From positions 1-32,606 of the forward strand of contig JANWZL010000062.1 in the NCBI GenBank assembly GCA_025054655.1: DNA of 32,606 bases. The letters are read 5' to 3'. The notes below the pieces were generated by a model. That model did no database searches. It was given only the letters and a program-made list of their open reading frames with translations, and was not told the origin of the DNA. A program made the translations under genes and the position numbers. This DNA comes from Thiobacillaceae bacterium. Its GTDB lineage: Bacteria; Pseudomonadota; Gammaproteobacteria; Burkholderiales; Thiobacillaceae. Within the stretch, counting starts at the first letter, position 1. Each line of letters starts with the position of its first letter. Below, one piece after another: positions 24,264 through 31,648 of the stretch.

Positions 24264-25199
24264 ATGCGCTATCAGGACTACTACAAGATCCTAGGTGTGC
24301 CACGCGATGCCTCGCAGGAGGACATCCGCAAGGCCTTTCGCAAACTCGCGCGCAAGTATCACCCCGACGTGTCCAAGGAACCGGACGCAGAAGAGCGCAT
24401 GAAGCAGATCAACGAGGCCTATGCGGTGCTGTCCGACCCCGACAAGCGCGCCGCCTACGACCGTCTGGGCAGCAGTTGGGAGGCCGGGCAGGAATTCCAG
24501 CCGCCGCCCGGCTGGGATGCCGGTTTCGAGTTCACGCGCAAGGGCTATGGTCCCTTCGATGCAGCGGACTTTTCCGACTTCTTCGCCGAGCTGTTCGGGC
24601 GCAGGGGGCGGGGCGGTTTCACTGCGGGCGGCATGCGCATGCAGGGTGAGGATCAGCATGCACGCATCGAGCTGGACATCGAGGACAGCTTCCATGGCAC
24701 CACCCGGCGCATCGCCCTGCGGCTGCCGCAGTACGACAGCCAGGGCAGACTGCAATGGGTGGAGCGCAACCTCAACGTGAAAATCCCCCGCGGGGTGCAC
24801 GAGGGGCAGATCATCCGCCTGGCCGGCCAGGGCGCCCCTGGACTGGGCGGCGGGCCGCCTGGCGACCTGCTGTTGGAGGTGCACTTCAAACCCCACCCCA
24901 AACTGCGGGTGGAAGGGCGCGACCTGCACATGCGCCTGCCCATCGCGCCCTGGGAGGCGGCCCTGGGCGCGGAGATCCCGCTCGAGCTGCCGGGTGGGTC
25001 GGTCAAGGTGCGCATCCCCGCCGGCACGCAGAGTGGGCGGCAACTGCGCGTGCGCGGGCGCGGTCTGCCGAGCGAGCCACCCGGTGACCTCATCCTGCAG
25101 GCGCAGGTGGTTGTGCCGCCGGCCGACACCCCGCGCGCACGAGAGATCTACGAGACCATGGCGCGAGAACTCAACTTCGATCCGCGCAGGAGGGGCTGA
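24264..25199 (+). CDS. cbpA: DnaJ-type co-chaperone CbpA (curved DNA-binding protein)
   Basis: This is a 311-residue class II (zinc-finger-less) J-domain protein. The J domain spans residues 1-69 with the DnaK-activating HPD at 33-35 ([11 protein letters not shown]) and [21 protein letters not shown] Gly/Phe-rich linker follows ([21 protein letters not shown], then GRRGRGGF). The two C-terminal substrate-binding domains start [18 protein letters not shown] and contain [22 protein letters not shown] and [21 protein letters not shown]. The absence of CxxCxGxG repeats separates it from DnaJ. It works with DnaK and binds curved DNA in E. coli. cbpM follows after 3 bp. Confidence 0.94.
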   Translation: MRYQDYYKILGVPRDASQEDIRKAFRKLARKYHPDVSKEPDAEERMKQINEAYAVLSDPDKRAAYDRLGSSWEAGQEFQPPPGWDAGFEFTRKGYGPFDAADFSDFFAELFGRRGRGGFTAGGMRMQGEDQHARIELDIEDSFHGTTRRIALRLPQYDSQGRLQWVERNLNVKIPRGVHEGQIIRLAGQGAPGLGGGPPGDLLLEVHFKPHPKLRVEGRDLHMRLPIAPWEAALGAEIPLELPGGSVKVRIPAGTQSGRQLRVRGRGLPSEPPGDLILQAQVVVPPADTPRAREIYETMARELNFDPRRRG

Positions 25200-25202
25200 G
25201 GC

Positions 25203-25514
25203 ATGAGCGAAGACGAGGTCATCGTCGGCTGCATCCTGGAGGACAGCTGGCTCACCCTGGAACAGATGGCGGCCGCCTGCGGGGTGGAGCCGGGCTGGTT
25301 GCTGCAACATCTGCAGGAGGGGCTCATCCCGCATGCCGAATGCCTGGGCGGGACCTGGCGCTTCTCGGGCGCGGCCATCCTGCGCACGCGCCGCATGCTG
25401 CAGATGGAACGCGATTTCGATGCCGCCCCCGAACTGGCGGCGCTGGTGGCCGACCTGCTGGAGGAGATCGACCGCCTGCGCGCACGCCTGCATTGGCTGG
25501 AGCCGAGCGCATGA
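25203..25514 (+). CDS. cbpM: Chaperone modulator CbpM
   Basis: This is a 103-residue MerR-like protein. An N-terminal winged-helix segment (LTLEQMAAACGVEPGWLLQHLQEGLI) and LGGTWRFSGAAILRTRRMLQ are followed by a C-terminal helix (APELAALVADLLEEIDRLRARL). This is the CbpM architecture: it binds the J domain of CbpA and blocks both its co-chaperone and DNA-binding activities. The start is at ATG 25203, 3 bp after cbpA. The stop overlaps the next gene's ATG as ATGA, so CbpA, CbpM and the protease are translationally linked. Confidence 0.93.
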   Translation: MSEDEVIVGCILEDSWLTLEQMAAACGVEPGWLLQHLQEGLIPHAECLGGTWRFSGAAILRTRRMLQMERDFDAAPELAALVADLLEEIDRLRARLHWLEPSA

Positions 25515-26908
25515 GATCGCTGGTGCTGGTCCTGCTGGCCGCCTTCTGCTCGCTCGGCGGCGCCTGGGCGCAGACCGACCCGGCCGTGGCCGAGCTCAGA
25601 CAGACCAGCCGCGCTTTTGCCCAGGTCGCGCGGGCCGCCTTCCCCTCCGTAGTCTACATCCAGGCCGAGACCCTGGAGCCGGCGGCGGAGGCCCCGGCCT
25701 GGCCCTTCCCCGAGGAGCTGTTCCGTCGCTTTTTCGGCGAGGATTTCCCGGGGCTGTCGGAGCCGCGCCGCCCTCGCCGCGCCATGAGCCAGGGCTCGGG
25801 CTTCGTCTTTGCCAGCCAGGGCGACAAGACCTACATCCTCACCAACCAACACGTGGTGGAAAATGCCATCCGCGTGCGCGTGCGCTTCCAGGACGGGCGT
25901 GAATTCGACGCCCGTCTCAAGGGTGCCGACGCCAAGAGCGATGTGGCCGTGCTGGAGATCGCCGCGCGCGGGCTGCCCGCGCTGCGCTGGGGGGACTCGG
26001 AGAGAATCGAGGTGGGCGAATGGGTAGTGGCCATCGGCAACCCGTTTGGGCTCTCGCACACGCTCACCGTCGGCGTGGTGAGCGCCAAGGGGCGCAGCAG
26101 CCTGGGCATCAACGACTACGAGGACTTCATTCAGACCGATGCGGCCATCAACCCCGGCAACTCCGGCGGCCCCCTGCTCAACCTGGACGGTGAGGTGGTG
26201 GGCATGAACACGGCCATTTTCACCCGCAGCGGCGGCTACATGGGCGTGGGTTTCGCCATCCCCAGCAACCTCGCGCGCACCATCGCCGAGCAGCTCGTCA
26301 GCCGCGGGCGTGTCATCCGCGGCTACATCGGGCTCACCGTGCAGCCGCTCACGCAGGAGATCGCCGAGGCCCTGGGCCTGGCCGAGCGGCGCGGGGTGCT
26401 CGTCAACCAGGTCAACCCCGGCTCGCCGGCCGAACGCGCCGGTATCCGTCCGGGCGATGTGCTGCTGTCGATGGATGGGGTGGCGTTGGACGACGGTGGC
26501 CAGTTCCGCAACCGCGCCGCCCTAGCCCGGCCGGGCAGCCAGGTCAGGCTCGGCATCTGGCGCGAGGGGCGGCGTATGGAGATCCCGGTGCGCGTGGCCG
26601 AGCTGGACGAGGCCGCAGCCCAGGCGGCGGAGGCGGCCGGTGCGCTGGGGCTCGCCGTGCGCGCCCTGACGACGGAGGAGGCACGCCGCTTGAACGTGCC
26701 CAAGGGCCTGGCGGTCATCTCCGTCGAACCTGGCTCGCTCGCGGCCCTGGCCGGCATACGGCCGGGCACGGTGATCCTGGAGGTCAACCGCCAGCCGGTG
26801 GGCAGCCTGGCCGAATTCAACCAGGCGCTCGCCCTGCGCGAGGGTGCGGCGCTGTTGCGTCTGCTGGACAACGGACGCTCGCGCTTCGTCACCCTGCGCT
26901 GGCGTTGA
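25511..26908 (+). CDS. DegP/DegQ-type periplasmic serine protease with two PDZ domains
   Basis: This is a 465-residue exported trypsin-like protease. A Sec signal peptide (MRSLVLVLLAAFCSLGGAWA, residues 1-20) is followed by the protease domain with the catalytic triad H114 (TNQHVVENA), D144 (AKSDVAVLEI) and S218 (NPGNSGGPL). A first PDZ domain (from GYIGLTVQPL near 271) and a second (near 375-465, GLAVISVEPGSLAALAGIRPG) complete the two-PDZ Do-family layout. It degrades or refolds misfolded envelope proteins. ATG 25511 overlaps the cbpM stop; upstream in-frame starts fall within cbpM and would bury the signal peptide. The C-terminal PDZ2 ends almost at the stop, as in DegQ/DegP. Confidence 0.94.
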   Translation: MRSLVLVLLAAFCSLGGAWAQTDPAVAELRQTSRAFAQVARAAFPSVVYIQAETLEPAAEAPAWPFPEELFRRFFGEDFPGLSEPRRPRRAMSQGSGFVFASQGDKTYILTNQHVVENAIRVRVRFQDGREFDARLKGADAKSDVAVLEIAARGLPALRWGDSERIEVGEWVVAIGNPFGLSHTLTVGVVSAKGRSSLGINDYEDFIQTDAAINPGNSGGPLLNLDGEVVGMNTAIFTRSGGYMGVGFAIPSNLARTIAEQLVSRGRVIRGYIGLTVQPLTQEIAEALGLAERRGVLVNQVNPGSPAERAGIRPGDVLLSMDGVALDDGGQFRNRAALARPGSQVRLGIWREGRRMEIPVRVAELDEAAAQAAEAAGALGLAVRALTTEEARRLNVPKGLAVISVEPGSLAALAGIRPGTVILEVNRQPVGSLAEFNQALALREGAALLRLLDNGRSRFVTLRWR

Positions 26909-26943
26909 GGCCTGCCGCGGCCGGCGATGGGGCGATCAGCGCA

Positions 26944-27264
26944 TCAGACGCGCACGCAGACCCTCTCGCCTTCGATGCGCACCGGATAGGTACGGATGGG
27001 CGCGTCGGCAGGGTCGTTAAGCGGCGCGCCGGTGGCCAGATCGAAATGGCTGCCGTGCAACGAGCACTTGATGGCGCGGCCTTTGATACAGCCGAAATAC
27101 AACGAGTAGTCCTCGTGGCTGCACATCTCGTCCACGCAGTACCAGCCCTCCTCGGTGCGGCACAGGAGCAGGCGCTGGCCCTGGACTTGCACCCGCTTCA
27201 TCTGGCCGGGTGAGAGTTCGTCCGTATGCGCCACCTCGACGAACTCGGCGCTTACCCCGCTCAC
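26944..27264 (-). CDS. Rieske [2Fe-2S] ferredoxin-type protein
   Basis: This is a 106-residue soluble protein consisting of one Rieske domain. The cluster ligands are intact: C48-x-H50, 16 residues, then C67-x-x-H70 (MCSHEDYSLYF and KCSLHGSHFD). The rest is the usual beta-sandwich (RLLLCRTEEGWYCVDE at the start, PVRIEGERVCVRV at the end). It has no signal peptide or membrane anchor, so it is a cytoplasmic electron carrier like NirD or dioxygenase ferredoxins rather than the bc1 subunit. It starts with GTG at 27264, overlapping the TrpD-like stop, so it is translated with that gene. The redox partner is unknown. Confidence 0.92.
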   Translation of the reverse strand: MSGVSAEFVEVAHTDELSPGQMKRVQVQGQRLLLCRTEEGWYCVDEMCSHEDYSLYFGCIKGRAIKCSLHGSHFDLATGAPLNDPADAPIRTYPVRIEGERVCVRV

Positions 27265-28382
27265 CGCACCCTCTCCCGCGCCCGCCCGGAATCCAGCACC
27301 GCGCGCACTTGATCCGCCGCTGCGGTCAGGGTCGGCGCCCGGCCGAGGTGATGCAGGATGAGCGCCGCACCCAGCACCAGCGAATCATAGGTCGGACCGC
27401 GCTCGCCCGCGAGCGCGGCCAGGCCCGCACGCGCCGCGGCCTGCGCCGTGGCGGCGACGTCCACGGCGATGGCCACCTCGTCGCCCTCACGCTCGGCCTT
27501 GGGCAGCTCGTCCGGCAGCGGCACTGCCCGCACGCTGCTGTGAATGCCCAAGGCCTGCGGGTCGAGATCGGCCTCTACCTCCTCGCCGCGGTCCTGATAC
27601 CAGAAGTATTTGCCCGGCTGGCGCAGGCTGGGGATCACCCCCCCCTCCACGCCGCGGATGATGAGGGCCGAATCGAACCCCGCATGCCGGGCCAGCATGG
27701 CATACACCGGCGGATAGGGCTTGTGCACGTAACCGGTGACGAAGTGCGTGCGGCGGCGGCCAGAGATCGGGCGTGCGGCCACCTCCACCGTGGTGACCGC
27801 CTGGCGCTTGATGATCTTGCCCCGCAGGGGCACCAAGGCATGCAGTTTGGGACAGAACTGGGCCTGATCGACATAGGTCCAGCCCAAGGCAGGGTCGGCC
27901 AGCCGCGCCGCGGCCTCGTCGGGGCCGAGGTCCACCGGCACACCGGCGGCGGCCAGGACATGCCGCGCCGTGACCCCGTACTTCGGCCCCACCCGGTCCA
28001 CACCGTGGTTCACCGCCGCCACCCCCAGCTCCGCCAGCAGCGGCGGCAGGAAGGGGGAGGCGGGCAGGCAGCGGTTGTAACCGTCGTAGGGGTCGGCGAT
28101 ATCCACCACCTCATCGACCTCCGCCACCACGTGGCGGGTGGCCTCCAGGATGGCGTCCAACACCCCCTTATTCTCCTCGTCGGTCTCGCGCTTCATGCGC
28201 AGAGCGATGAAGAAGATGCCCGTCTGCACCGGATCGATCTGCCCTTCCAGGATCGCCTTCATGCCCAGATAGGCCTCTTCGCGGGCGATGTCCTTGGACA
28301 GCTCGGGCCCCGTGGCGATGCGCTGGATGATGGAATGCATCAGCCTCTGCGGGTCAGAGGCCACCGTTGCACTATGCGTCAT
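27261..28382 (-). CDS. TrpD-fold phosphoribosyltransferase-like protein lacking the PRPP motif
   Basis: This 373-residue protein has the anthranilate phosphoribosyltransferase (TrpD/nucleoside phosphorylase III) fold. The helical N-domain contains ILEGQIDPVQTGIFFIALRMK. VVDIADPYDGYNRCLPASPF stands where TrpD has VDIVGTGGDGSNTFNIST, and VNHGVDRVGPKYGVT stands at the KHGNR segment. The GTGGD PRPP-binding loop is replaced by DPYDG, so ordinary anthranilate transferase activity is doubtful. This is a separate subfamily, in the spirit of TrpD2/YbiB. No trp genes are nearby. It starts at ATG 28382 after AAGGAG; an upstream in-frame start at 28406 is less likely. The stop overlaps the Rieske gene's GTG, a link suggesting a shared redox function. 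Confidence 0.85.
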   Translation of the reverse strand: MTHSATVASDPQRLMHSIIQRIATGPELSKDIAREEAYLGMKAILEGQIDPVQTGIFFIALRMKRETDEENKGVLDAILEATRHVVAEVDEVVDIADPYDGYNRCLPASPFLPPLLAELGVAAVNHGVDRVGPKYGVTARHVLAAAGVPVDLGPDEAAARLADPALGWTYVDQAQFCPKLHALVPLRGKIIKRQAVTTVEVAARPISGRRRTHFVTGYVHKPYPPVYAMLARHAGFDSALIIRGVEGGVIPSLRQPGKYFWYQDRGEEVEADLDPQALGIHSSVRAVPLPDELPKAEREGDEVAIAVDVAATAQAAARAGLAALAGERGPTYDSLVLGAALILHHLGRAPTLTAAADQVRAVLDSGRARERVR

Positions 28383-28509
28383 GAGTTCTCCTTGCCAAGC
28401 GAGCAACGCCTCACAGTCGGCGTCGCTGCGTGAATGATATGCACACTGGGGGAAGACCGTGCATGGTCCGCGGCCGTAGCCCGGCCCGACGTTTGACCAG
28501 GCGATTTGA

Positions 28510-29337
28510 TCAACTTTCCCGTGCCGGCGTCAAGCCGGCTGCCGCCGCGAGCTGCCGCACCCGCTCGAACAAGGTGACCGCCACCGCGGCGGCGACGTTG
28601 AGCGACTCCACCCGGCCCGGCATAGGGATGGTGTAGGGCTGGGCCAGCGCACGCAGGCCCGCGCTCAGGCCAGCGCCTTCGTTGCCGAAGACGAAGGCGC
28701 AGCGGCCGGTCAGATCGAGATCGTATAGCGAGCAGCGGCCGCCCAGTACGGCGGCGTGGACCGCGCCAGGCCAGGTCTTCAGCCAGGCGGACAGATCCGT
28801 GTCTTCGTACACATCCAACAGGTATTGCGCCCCCTGTCCGCCGCGCAGCGCCTTGGGCGAAAAGGCCTCGCAGCAGCCGGGCGACAGCAGCGTCGCATCC
28901 GCCCCGGCAGCCGCGGCGCTGCGCAGGATGGCGCCCAGATTGCCGGGGTCCTGCACATCTTCCAGCAACACAGCGCAGCGGATCGGGCGGCCCTGGGGGC
29001 GGTCCTGCGGGCGCGGGACGGCCGCCACCGCCAGCAGGCCGGTGGGCGTCTGCGTGGGGGCGAGCGCACGCAGCAGGGACTCGGACAGGATCAGCCCTTC
29101 GGCCCCGGGACAGCGTTCGAGCCAGCGGTCGAACCGGCCGTCGCCCTGGGCCTGCGGGCCGGCGACCAGCAGCCGCGGGGTCACGCCGGCGTCCACGGCG
29201 GTGGCGATCAGATGCTCGCCGTCGAGCAGGGTGAGCCCTTCCTGCCGACGGACGCGTTTGTCCTGCGCCAGGGCGCTGAGCCAGCGATAGGTCGGGTTGG
29301 CGCGCGAGTGGATCAGGCGCGGGTGGCGTTCAGTCAC
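28510..29337 (-). CDS. SpoU/TrmH-family RNA 2'-O-methyltransferase
   Basis: This is a 275-residue SPOUT-class methyltransferase acting on the 2'-OH of rRNA or tRNA with SAM. An N-terminal substrate-binding domain ([27 protein letters not shown]) leads to the trefoil-knot domain with motif 1 ([18 protein letters not shown]), motif 2 ([14 protein letters not shown]) and motif 3 ([21 protein letters not shown]). The target nucleotide cannot be assigned. I start it at GTG 29337, which overlaps the last 8 bp of the pentapeptide gene; the frame is open further upstream inside that gene. Genes are tightly coupled, and the promoter is at 30293-30321. Confidence 0.9.
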   Translation of the reverse strand: MTERHPRLIHSRANPTYRWLSALAQDKRVRRQEGLTLLDGEHLIATAVDAGVTPRLLVAGPQAQGDGRFDRWLERCPGAEGLILSESLLRALAPTQTPTGLLAVAAVPRPQDRPQGRPIRCAVLLEDVQDPGNLGAILRSAAAAGADATLLSPGCCEAFSPKALRGGQGAQYLLDVYEDTDLSAWLKTWPGAVHAAVLGGRCSLYDLDLTGRCAFVFGNEGAGLSAGLRALAQPYTIPMPGRVESLNVAAAVAVTLFERVRQLAAAAGLTPARES

Positions 29338-30232
29338 AGCGCCCCACCGCCTCCGCCGCACACACGCGCCCGTCCACCCACACCGCACGGCCCAGGCGGG
29401 TCTGCGCCCAGCGCACGCCGGTCAGGTGCGCCCCGCGCAGGTTGGCGTGGTACAGCCGGGCGCCGCTGAGGTCGGCGCCGGTGAGGTCGGCACCAGCCAG
29501 GTCCACGCCGGCCAGATGCGCCCCCTGCAGCCGGGCATGACGCAGGTTCACCGCACGCAGGTCGGCATAGCCCAGGTCCGCCCCGCTGAGGTCCGCTCCT
29601 TCCAGCCGTGCCCCCTGCAGCCGGGCGTTGCGCAGAACGCGGCCGGCCAGATTGAGGCCGCGTTTATCACAGCCGCGCCAGTCCACCGCGGGGGCGGGCG
29701 GCGCCGCGCAATCGGGCGCGCCGGCCAGCCGCAGGGCGAGCACGCCGCCCAAGCGGTCGTGTCCATACCATACCGCCAGGGCCAGCGTGCCGATGAGGAG
29801 CAGGGCGATGGCCGCGTGACGATAGGTGGGACGCCACTGCGCGGCCTGCAGGGTCAGCGCCTCTGTGCGGCGGTGATCCCGACGCAGATGTTCGATGGAT
29901 ACGGGCTCCCTGCGGCGATGATCGGTCACAGCCGTGCTGCCCTCGGCCGCCTCGTCGCGTTCGTCGTCCCAGCGCAACCGGGCACGCGCCCGCTCCTGCC
30001 GCCAGGGGTCGGCCACCGCATCCGCAGTCTGCGCCTGCCCGGCCAACGTGCGCAACTCCAGCGCTGCGGTGAACCGACCGCTGTCGGCCACGGTGGTCCA
30101 GTGCCGGGCGTCCAGGCTCACCTCGTCTTCGGGGCCCAGGCGCCCCAGCTCGACATCGCGGGCCACCTGCCCCTGCGGGAAGGGCCCTCGCACGCCTTCG
30201 GCGGTGCGGACATACCACAGGTGCTGAGTCAT
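29330..30232 (-). CDS. GYF_2-like/pentapeptide-repeat membrane protein
   Basis: This is a 300-residue protein in four parts. It has an N-terminal GYF_2/DUF4339-like domain ([18 protein letters not shown], residues 6-50) and an acidic/basic linker. One transmembrane helix ([17 protein letters not shown], near 140-156) follows, then a C-terminal pentapeptide-repeat domain (about 191-275; units such as [20 protein letters not shown]) that should fold as a right-handed square beta helix. Topology is probably cytoplasmic N-domain and periplasmic repeats. Cysteines near 175, 188, 291 and 299 flank the repeats and could form disulfides. No function is known. It is the first gene of an operon with the SpoU methyltransferase. 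The start is ATG 30232. Confidence 0.82.
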   Translation of the reverse strand: MTQHLWYVRTAEGVRGPFPQGQVARDVELGRLGPEDEVSLDARHWTTVADSGRFTAALELRTLAGQAQTADAVADPWRQERARARLRWDDERDEAAEGSTAVTDHRRREPVSIEHLRRDHRRTEALTLQAAQWRPTYRHAAIALLLIGTLALAVWYGHDRLGGVLALRLAGAPDCAAPPAPAVDWRGCDKRGLNLAGRVLRNARLQGARLEGADLSGADLGYADLRAVNLRHARLQGAHLAGVDLAGADLTGADLSGARLYHANLRGAHLTGVRWAQTRLGRAVWVDGRVCAAEAVGRCD

Positions 30233-30292
30233 GCGGCTGGGGCCATTGCGTCGTGCGGTGTGGCCAGAGCGGACCGCGCCGGTCCCTGTCCC

Positions 30293-30321
30293 ATTGTAGG
30301 GGCCGCGGCGCACAGAGGCAA
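30293..30321 (-). promoter_or_regulatory. Sigma-70 promoter of the pentapeptide-repeat gene
   Basis: On the minus strand TTGCCT (complement of 30316-30321), a 17-bp spacer and TACAAT (complement of 30293-30298) begin in the U-run of the small RNA's terminator. This gives the pentapeptide gene a separate start with a leader of about 55 nt. Confidence 0.65.
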
Positions 30322-30348
30322 AAAAAAGCCCGACCGGTGTGGTCGGGC
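30320..30348 (-). terminator. Rho-independent terminator of the candidate sRNA
   Basis: On the minus strand a perfect 8-bp stem GCCCGACC/GGTCGGGC with loop ACACC is followed by eight U. On the plus strand no U-run follows. It separates the sRNA from the downstream pentapeptide operon. Confidence 0.92.
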
Positions 30349-30406
30349 GAAATCCACCAAAGGAGGAGGATGGAGGAGACAACACTGATACCGGAGCACC
30401 AGTGTC
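30320..30406 (-). ncRNA. Candidate trans-acting small RNA (about 87 nt)
   Basis: A free-standing transcription unit lies in the 306-bp gap between ubiG and the pentapeptide gene. It is bounded by a sigma-70 promoter (30413-30441) and a strong terminator (30320-30348). The predicted RNA starts with a hairpin ACACUG/CAGUGU (30382-30405, extended by a G-U and a U-A pair). It continues with an unpaired C/U-rich stretch containing CUCCUCC and CCUCCUCC (about 30353-30380) and ends with a perfect 8-bp stem and eight U. This is the usual layout of an Hfq-binding regulatory RNA with an anti-Shine-Dalgarno seed. No reading frame with a ribosome-binding site is present. Confidence 0.68.
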
Positions 30407-30412
30407 ATAAGC

Positions 30413-30441
30413 ATTATCTAATATTTGGAATCTCTGAGCAA
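30413..30441 (-). promoter_or_regulatory. Sigma-70 promoter of the candidate sRNA
   Basis: On the minus strand TTGCTC (complement of 30436-30441), a 17-bp spacer and GATAAT (complement of 30413-30418, in TTAGATAAT) lie in a locally A/T-rich patch. Transcription would start around 30405-30406. Confidence 0.65.
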
Positions 30442-30452
30442 CATCGCTCAGA
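30433..30452. promoter_or_regulatory. Dyad operator candidate over the sRNA -35 box
   Basis: A perfect inverted repeat TCTGAGC-AACATC-GCTCAGA (7-bp arms, 6-bp spacer) overlaps the -35 hexamer of the sRNA promoter. The position suits a repressor or a two-component regulator; the binding protein is unknown. Confidence 0.5.
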
Positions 30453-30493
30453 TGCCGCGAAGGGGCACGGGGGGTGATGTTGCTTCGACACAA

Positions 30494-30510
30494 CAAGGCA
30501 GGCAGCCTTG
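30494..30510 (-). terminator. Probable ubiG terminator
   Basis: A 6-bp stem CAAGGC/GCCTTG with a 5-base loop, followed by TTGTGT on the minus strand, lies 29 bp after the ubiG stop. The U-run is imperfect, so termination may be partial. Confidence 0.45.
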
Positions 30511-30538
30511 GTGAGAGAACGCCGTGGGCGCCGACCGA

Positions 30539-31240
30539 TCAAGCGGACACGGACCTGCACGCCATCAGGTAGTTGACGTCGGTGTCGTCGCTCAGACGGT
30601 AGGTCCGGGTGAAGGGGTTGTAGGTCATGCCCCTGAGCTCGACCGGCTCCAGCCCGGCCCGGCGGGCATGGGCGGCGAGCTCCGCCGGTCTGATGAAACG
30701 CGCCCAGTCGTGGGTGCCGCGCGGCAGCAGCTTGAGCACGTACTCGGCGCCGATGATGGCGAACAGATAGCTCTTCGGATTGCGGTTGATGGTGGAGAAG
30801 AACACCCAACCGCCGGGTTTGGTCAGCCGCGCACAGGCGTCCACCGTGCTGGCGGGGTCGGGCACGTGCTCCAGCAGCTCCATGCAGGTGACCACGTCGA
30901 AGCCGTGCGGCTGTTCCTCGGCCAGGGCCTCGGCGCTCGTGAGCCGATAGTCCACCTGGCGGCCGGACTCCAGCAGGTGCAGCTTCGCCACGCGCAGGGC
31001 CTTGTCCGACAGGTCGATGCCGGTGACCACCGCGCCCAGACCGGCCATGGCCTCGGCGAGTATCCCTCCCCCGCAGCCCACGTCCAGCACGCGCTTGCCG
31101 GCCAGCCCCGCCAGCCGGTCGATCCAGGCCAGGCGCAACGGGTTGATGTCGTGCAGGGGCTTGAATTCGGAGTTGGGGTCCCACCAGCGGTGGGCGAGCT
31201 GGCTGAATTTGTCCAGTTCGGCTTGATCGGCGTTGCTCAT
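30539..31240 (-). CDS. ubiG: Ubiquinone biosynthesis O-methyltransferase UbiG
   Basis: This is a 233-residue SAM-dependent methyltransferase that carries out both O-methylations of ubiquinone synthesis. [30 protein letters not shown] is the characteristic UbiG N-terminus. The SAM-binding loop [16 protein letters not shown] starts at residue 51. [13 protein letters not shown] and [23 protein letters not shown] are further UbiG hallmarks, followed by the [22 protein letters not shown] end. ATG 31240 has a GGAGG ribosome-binding site 5 bases upstream; a GTG at 31246 would add two residues. It is the only quinone gene here and indicates a ubiquinone-using, respiring bacterium. Confidence 0.96.
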   Translation of the reverse strand: MSNADQAELDKFSQLAHRWWDPNSEFKPLHDINPLRLAWIDRLAGLAGKRVLDVGCGGGILAEAMAGLGAVVTGIDLSDKALRVAKLHLLESGRQVDYRLTSAEALAEEQPHGFDVVTCMELLEHVPDPASTVDACARLTKPGGWVFFSTINRNPKSYLFAIIGAEYVLKLLPRGTHDWARFIRPAELAAHARRAGLEPVELRGMTYNPFTRTYRLSDDTDVNYLMACRSVSA

Positions 31241-31290
31241 CGGCACCTCCGCGACATGGGCGCAATTGTCGCGCAGTCGTTGCGCCGGCG

Positions 31291-31644
31291 CTACGGCTCG
31301 CCCCCGTTGCTGCGCTCGTAGGCGCGCCGGAACAGCGCCTCCAGCTCGTCGATGACCTCTGGGGCCGGGCGTTTGTGCACCACGTGCTGGGTCATGAGAC
31401 CCGCCGTCTCGTGCAGCAGGTCCTTGGTGTCCAGCATGGGATAGGTCCGGCGCAGCCGGCGGATGGCGGCGATGACCGTCTCCTCGGCCGGACGCGGTAT
31501 GGGCAGCGGGGCCTTGGGTCCCTGCTCCGCGTCCTCGGCGGGGGCACGGCTGGCCAGGTATTCGGCGTAGTCGATCAGGCTTGCGCGCTGGCTGGCGGGC
31601 AGCGCGCGATAGAGCTGCAGCAGCCGGCGCTCCTGCGGGTTCAT
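31291..31644 (-). CDS. Hypothetical protein linked to a LysR regulator
   Basis: This is a 117-residue, mostly helical, soluble protein. It starts [32 protein letters not shown], which resembles the short helical heads of DUF2281- or antitoxin-like proteins only in general character. A proline-rich linker ([10 protein letters not shown]) leads to a second helical part ([30 protein letters not shown] and [14 protein letters not shown]). I do not recognise the family. It starts 4 bp after the LysR gene's stop, so it is co-translated with it and is probably functionally linked. It ends 50 bp before ubiG's ATG. Confidence 0.75.
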   Translation of the reverse strand: MNPQERRLLQLYRALPASQRASLIDYAEYLASRAPAEDAEQGPKAPLPIPRPAEETVIAAIRRLRRTYPMLDTKDLLHETAGLMTQHVVHKRPAPEVIDELEALFRRAYERSNGGEP

Positions 31645-31648
31645 CGCA

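Noticed and set aside
27210-28433. 407-residue plus-strand open frame opposite the TrpD-like gene
   Set aside because: His/Arg/Gly/Gln-rich antisense shadow with no conserved motif; the minus-strand gene shows family conservation.
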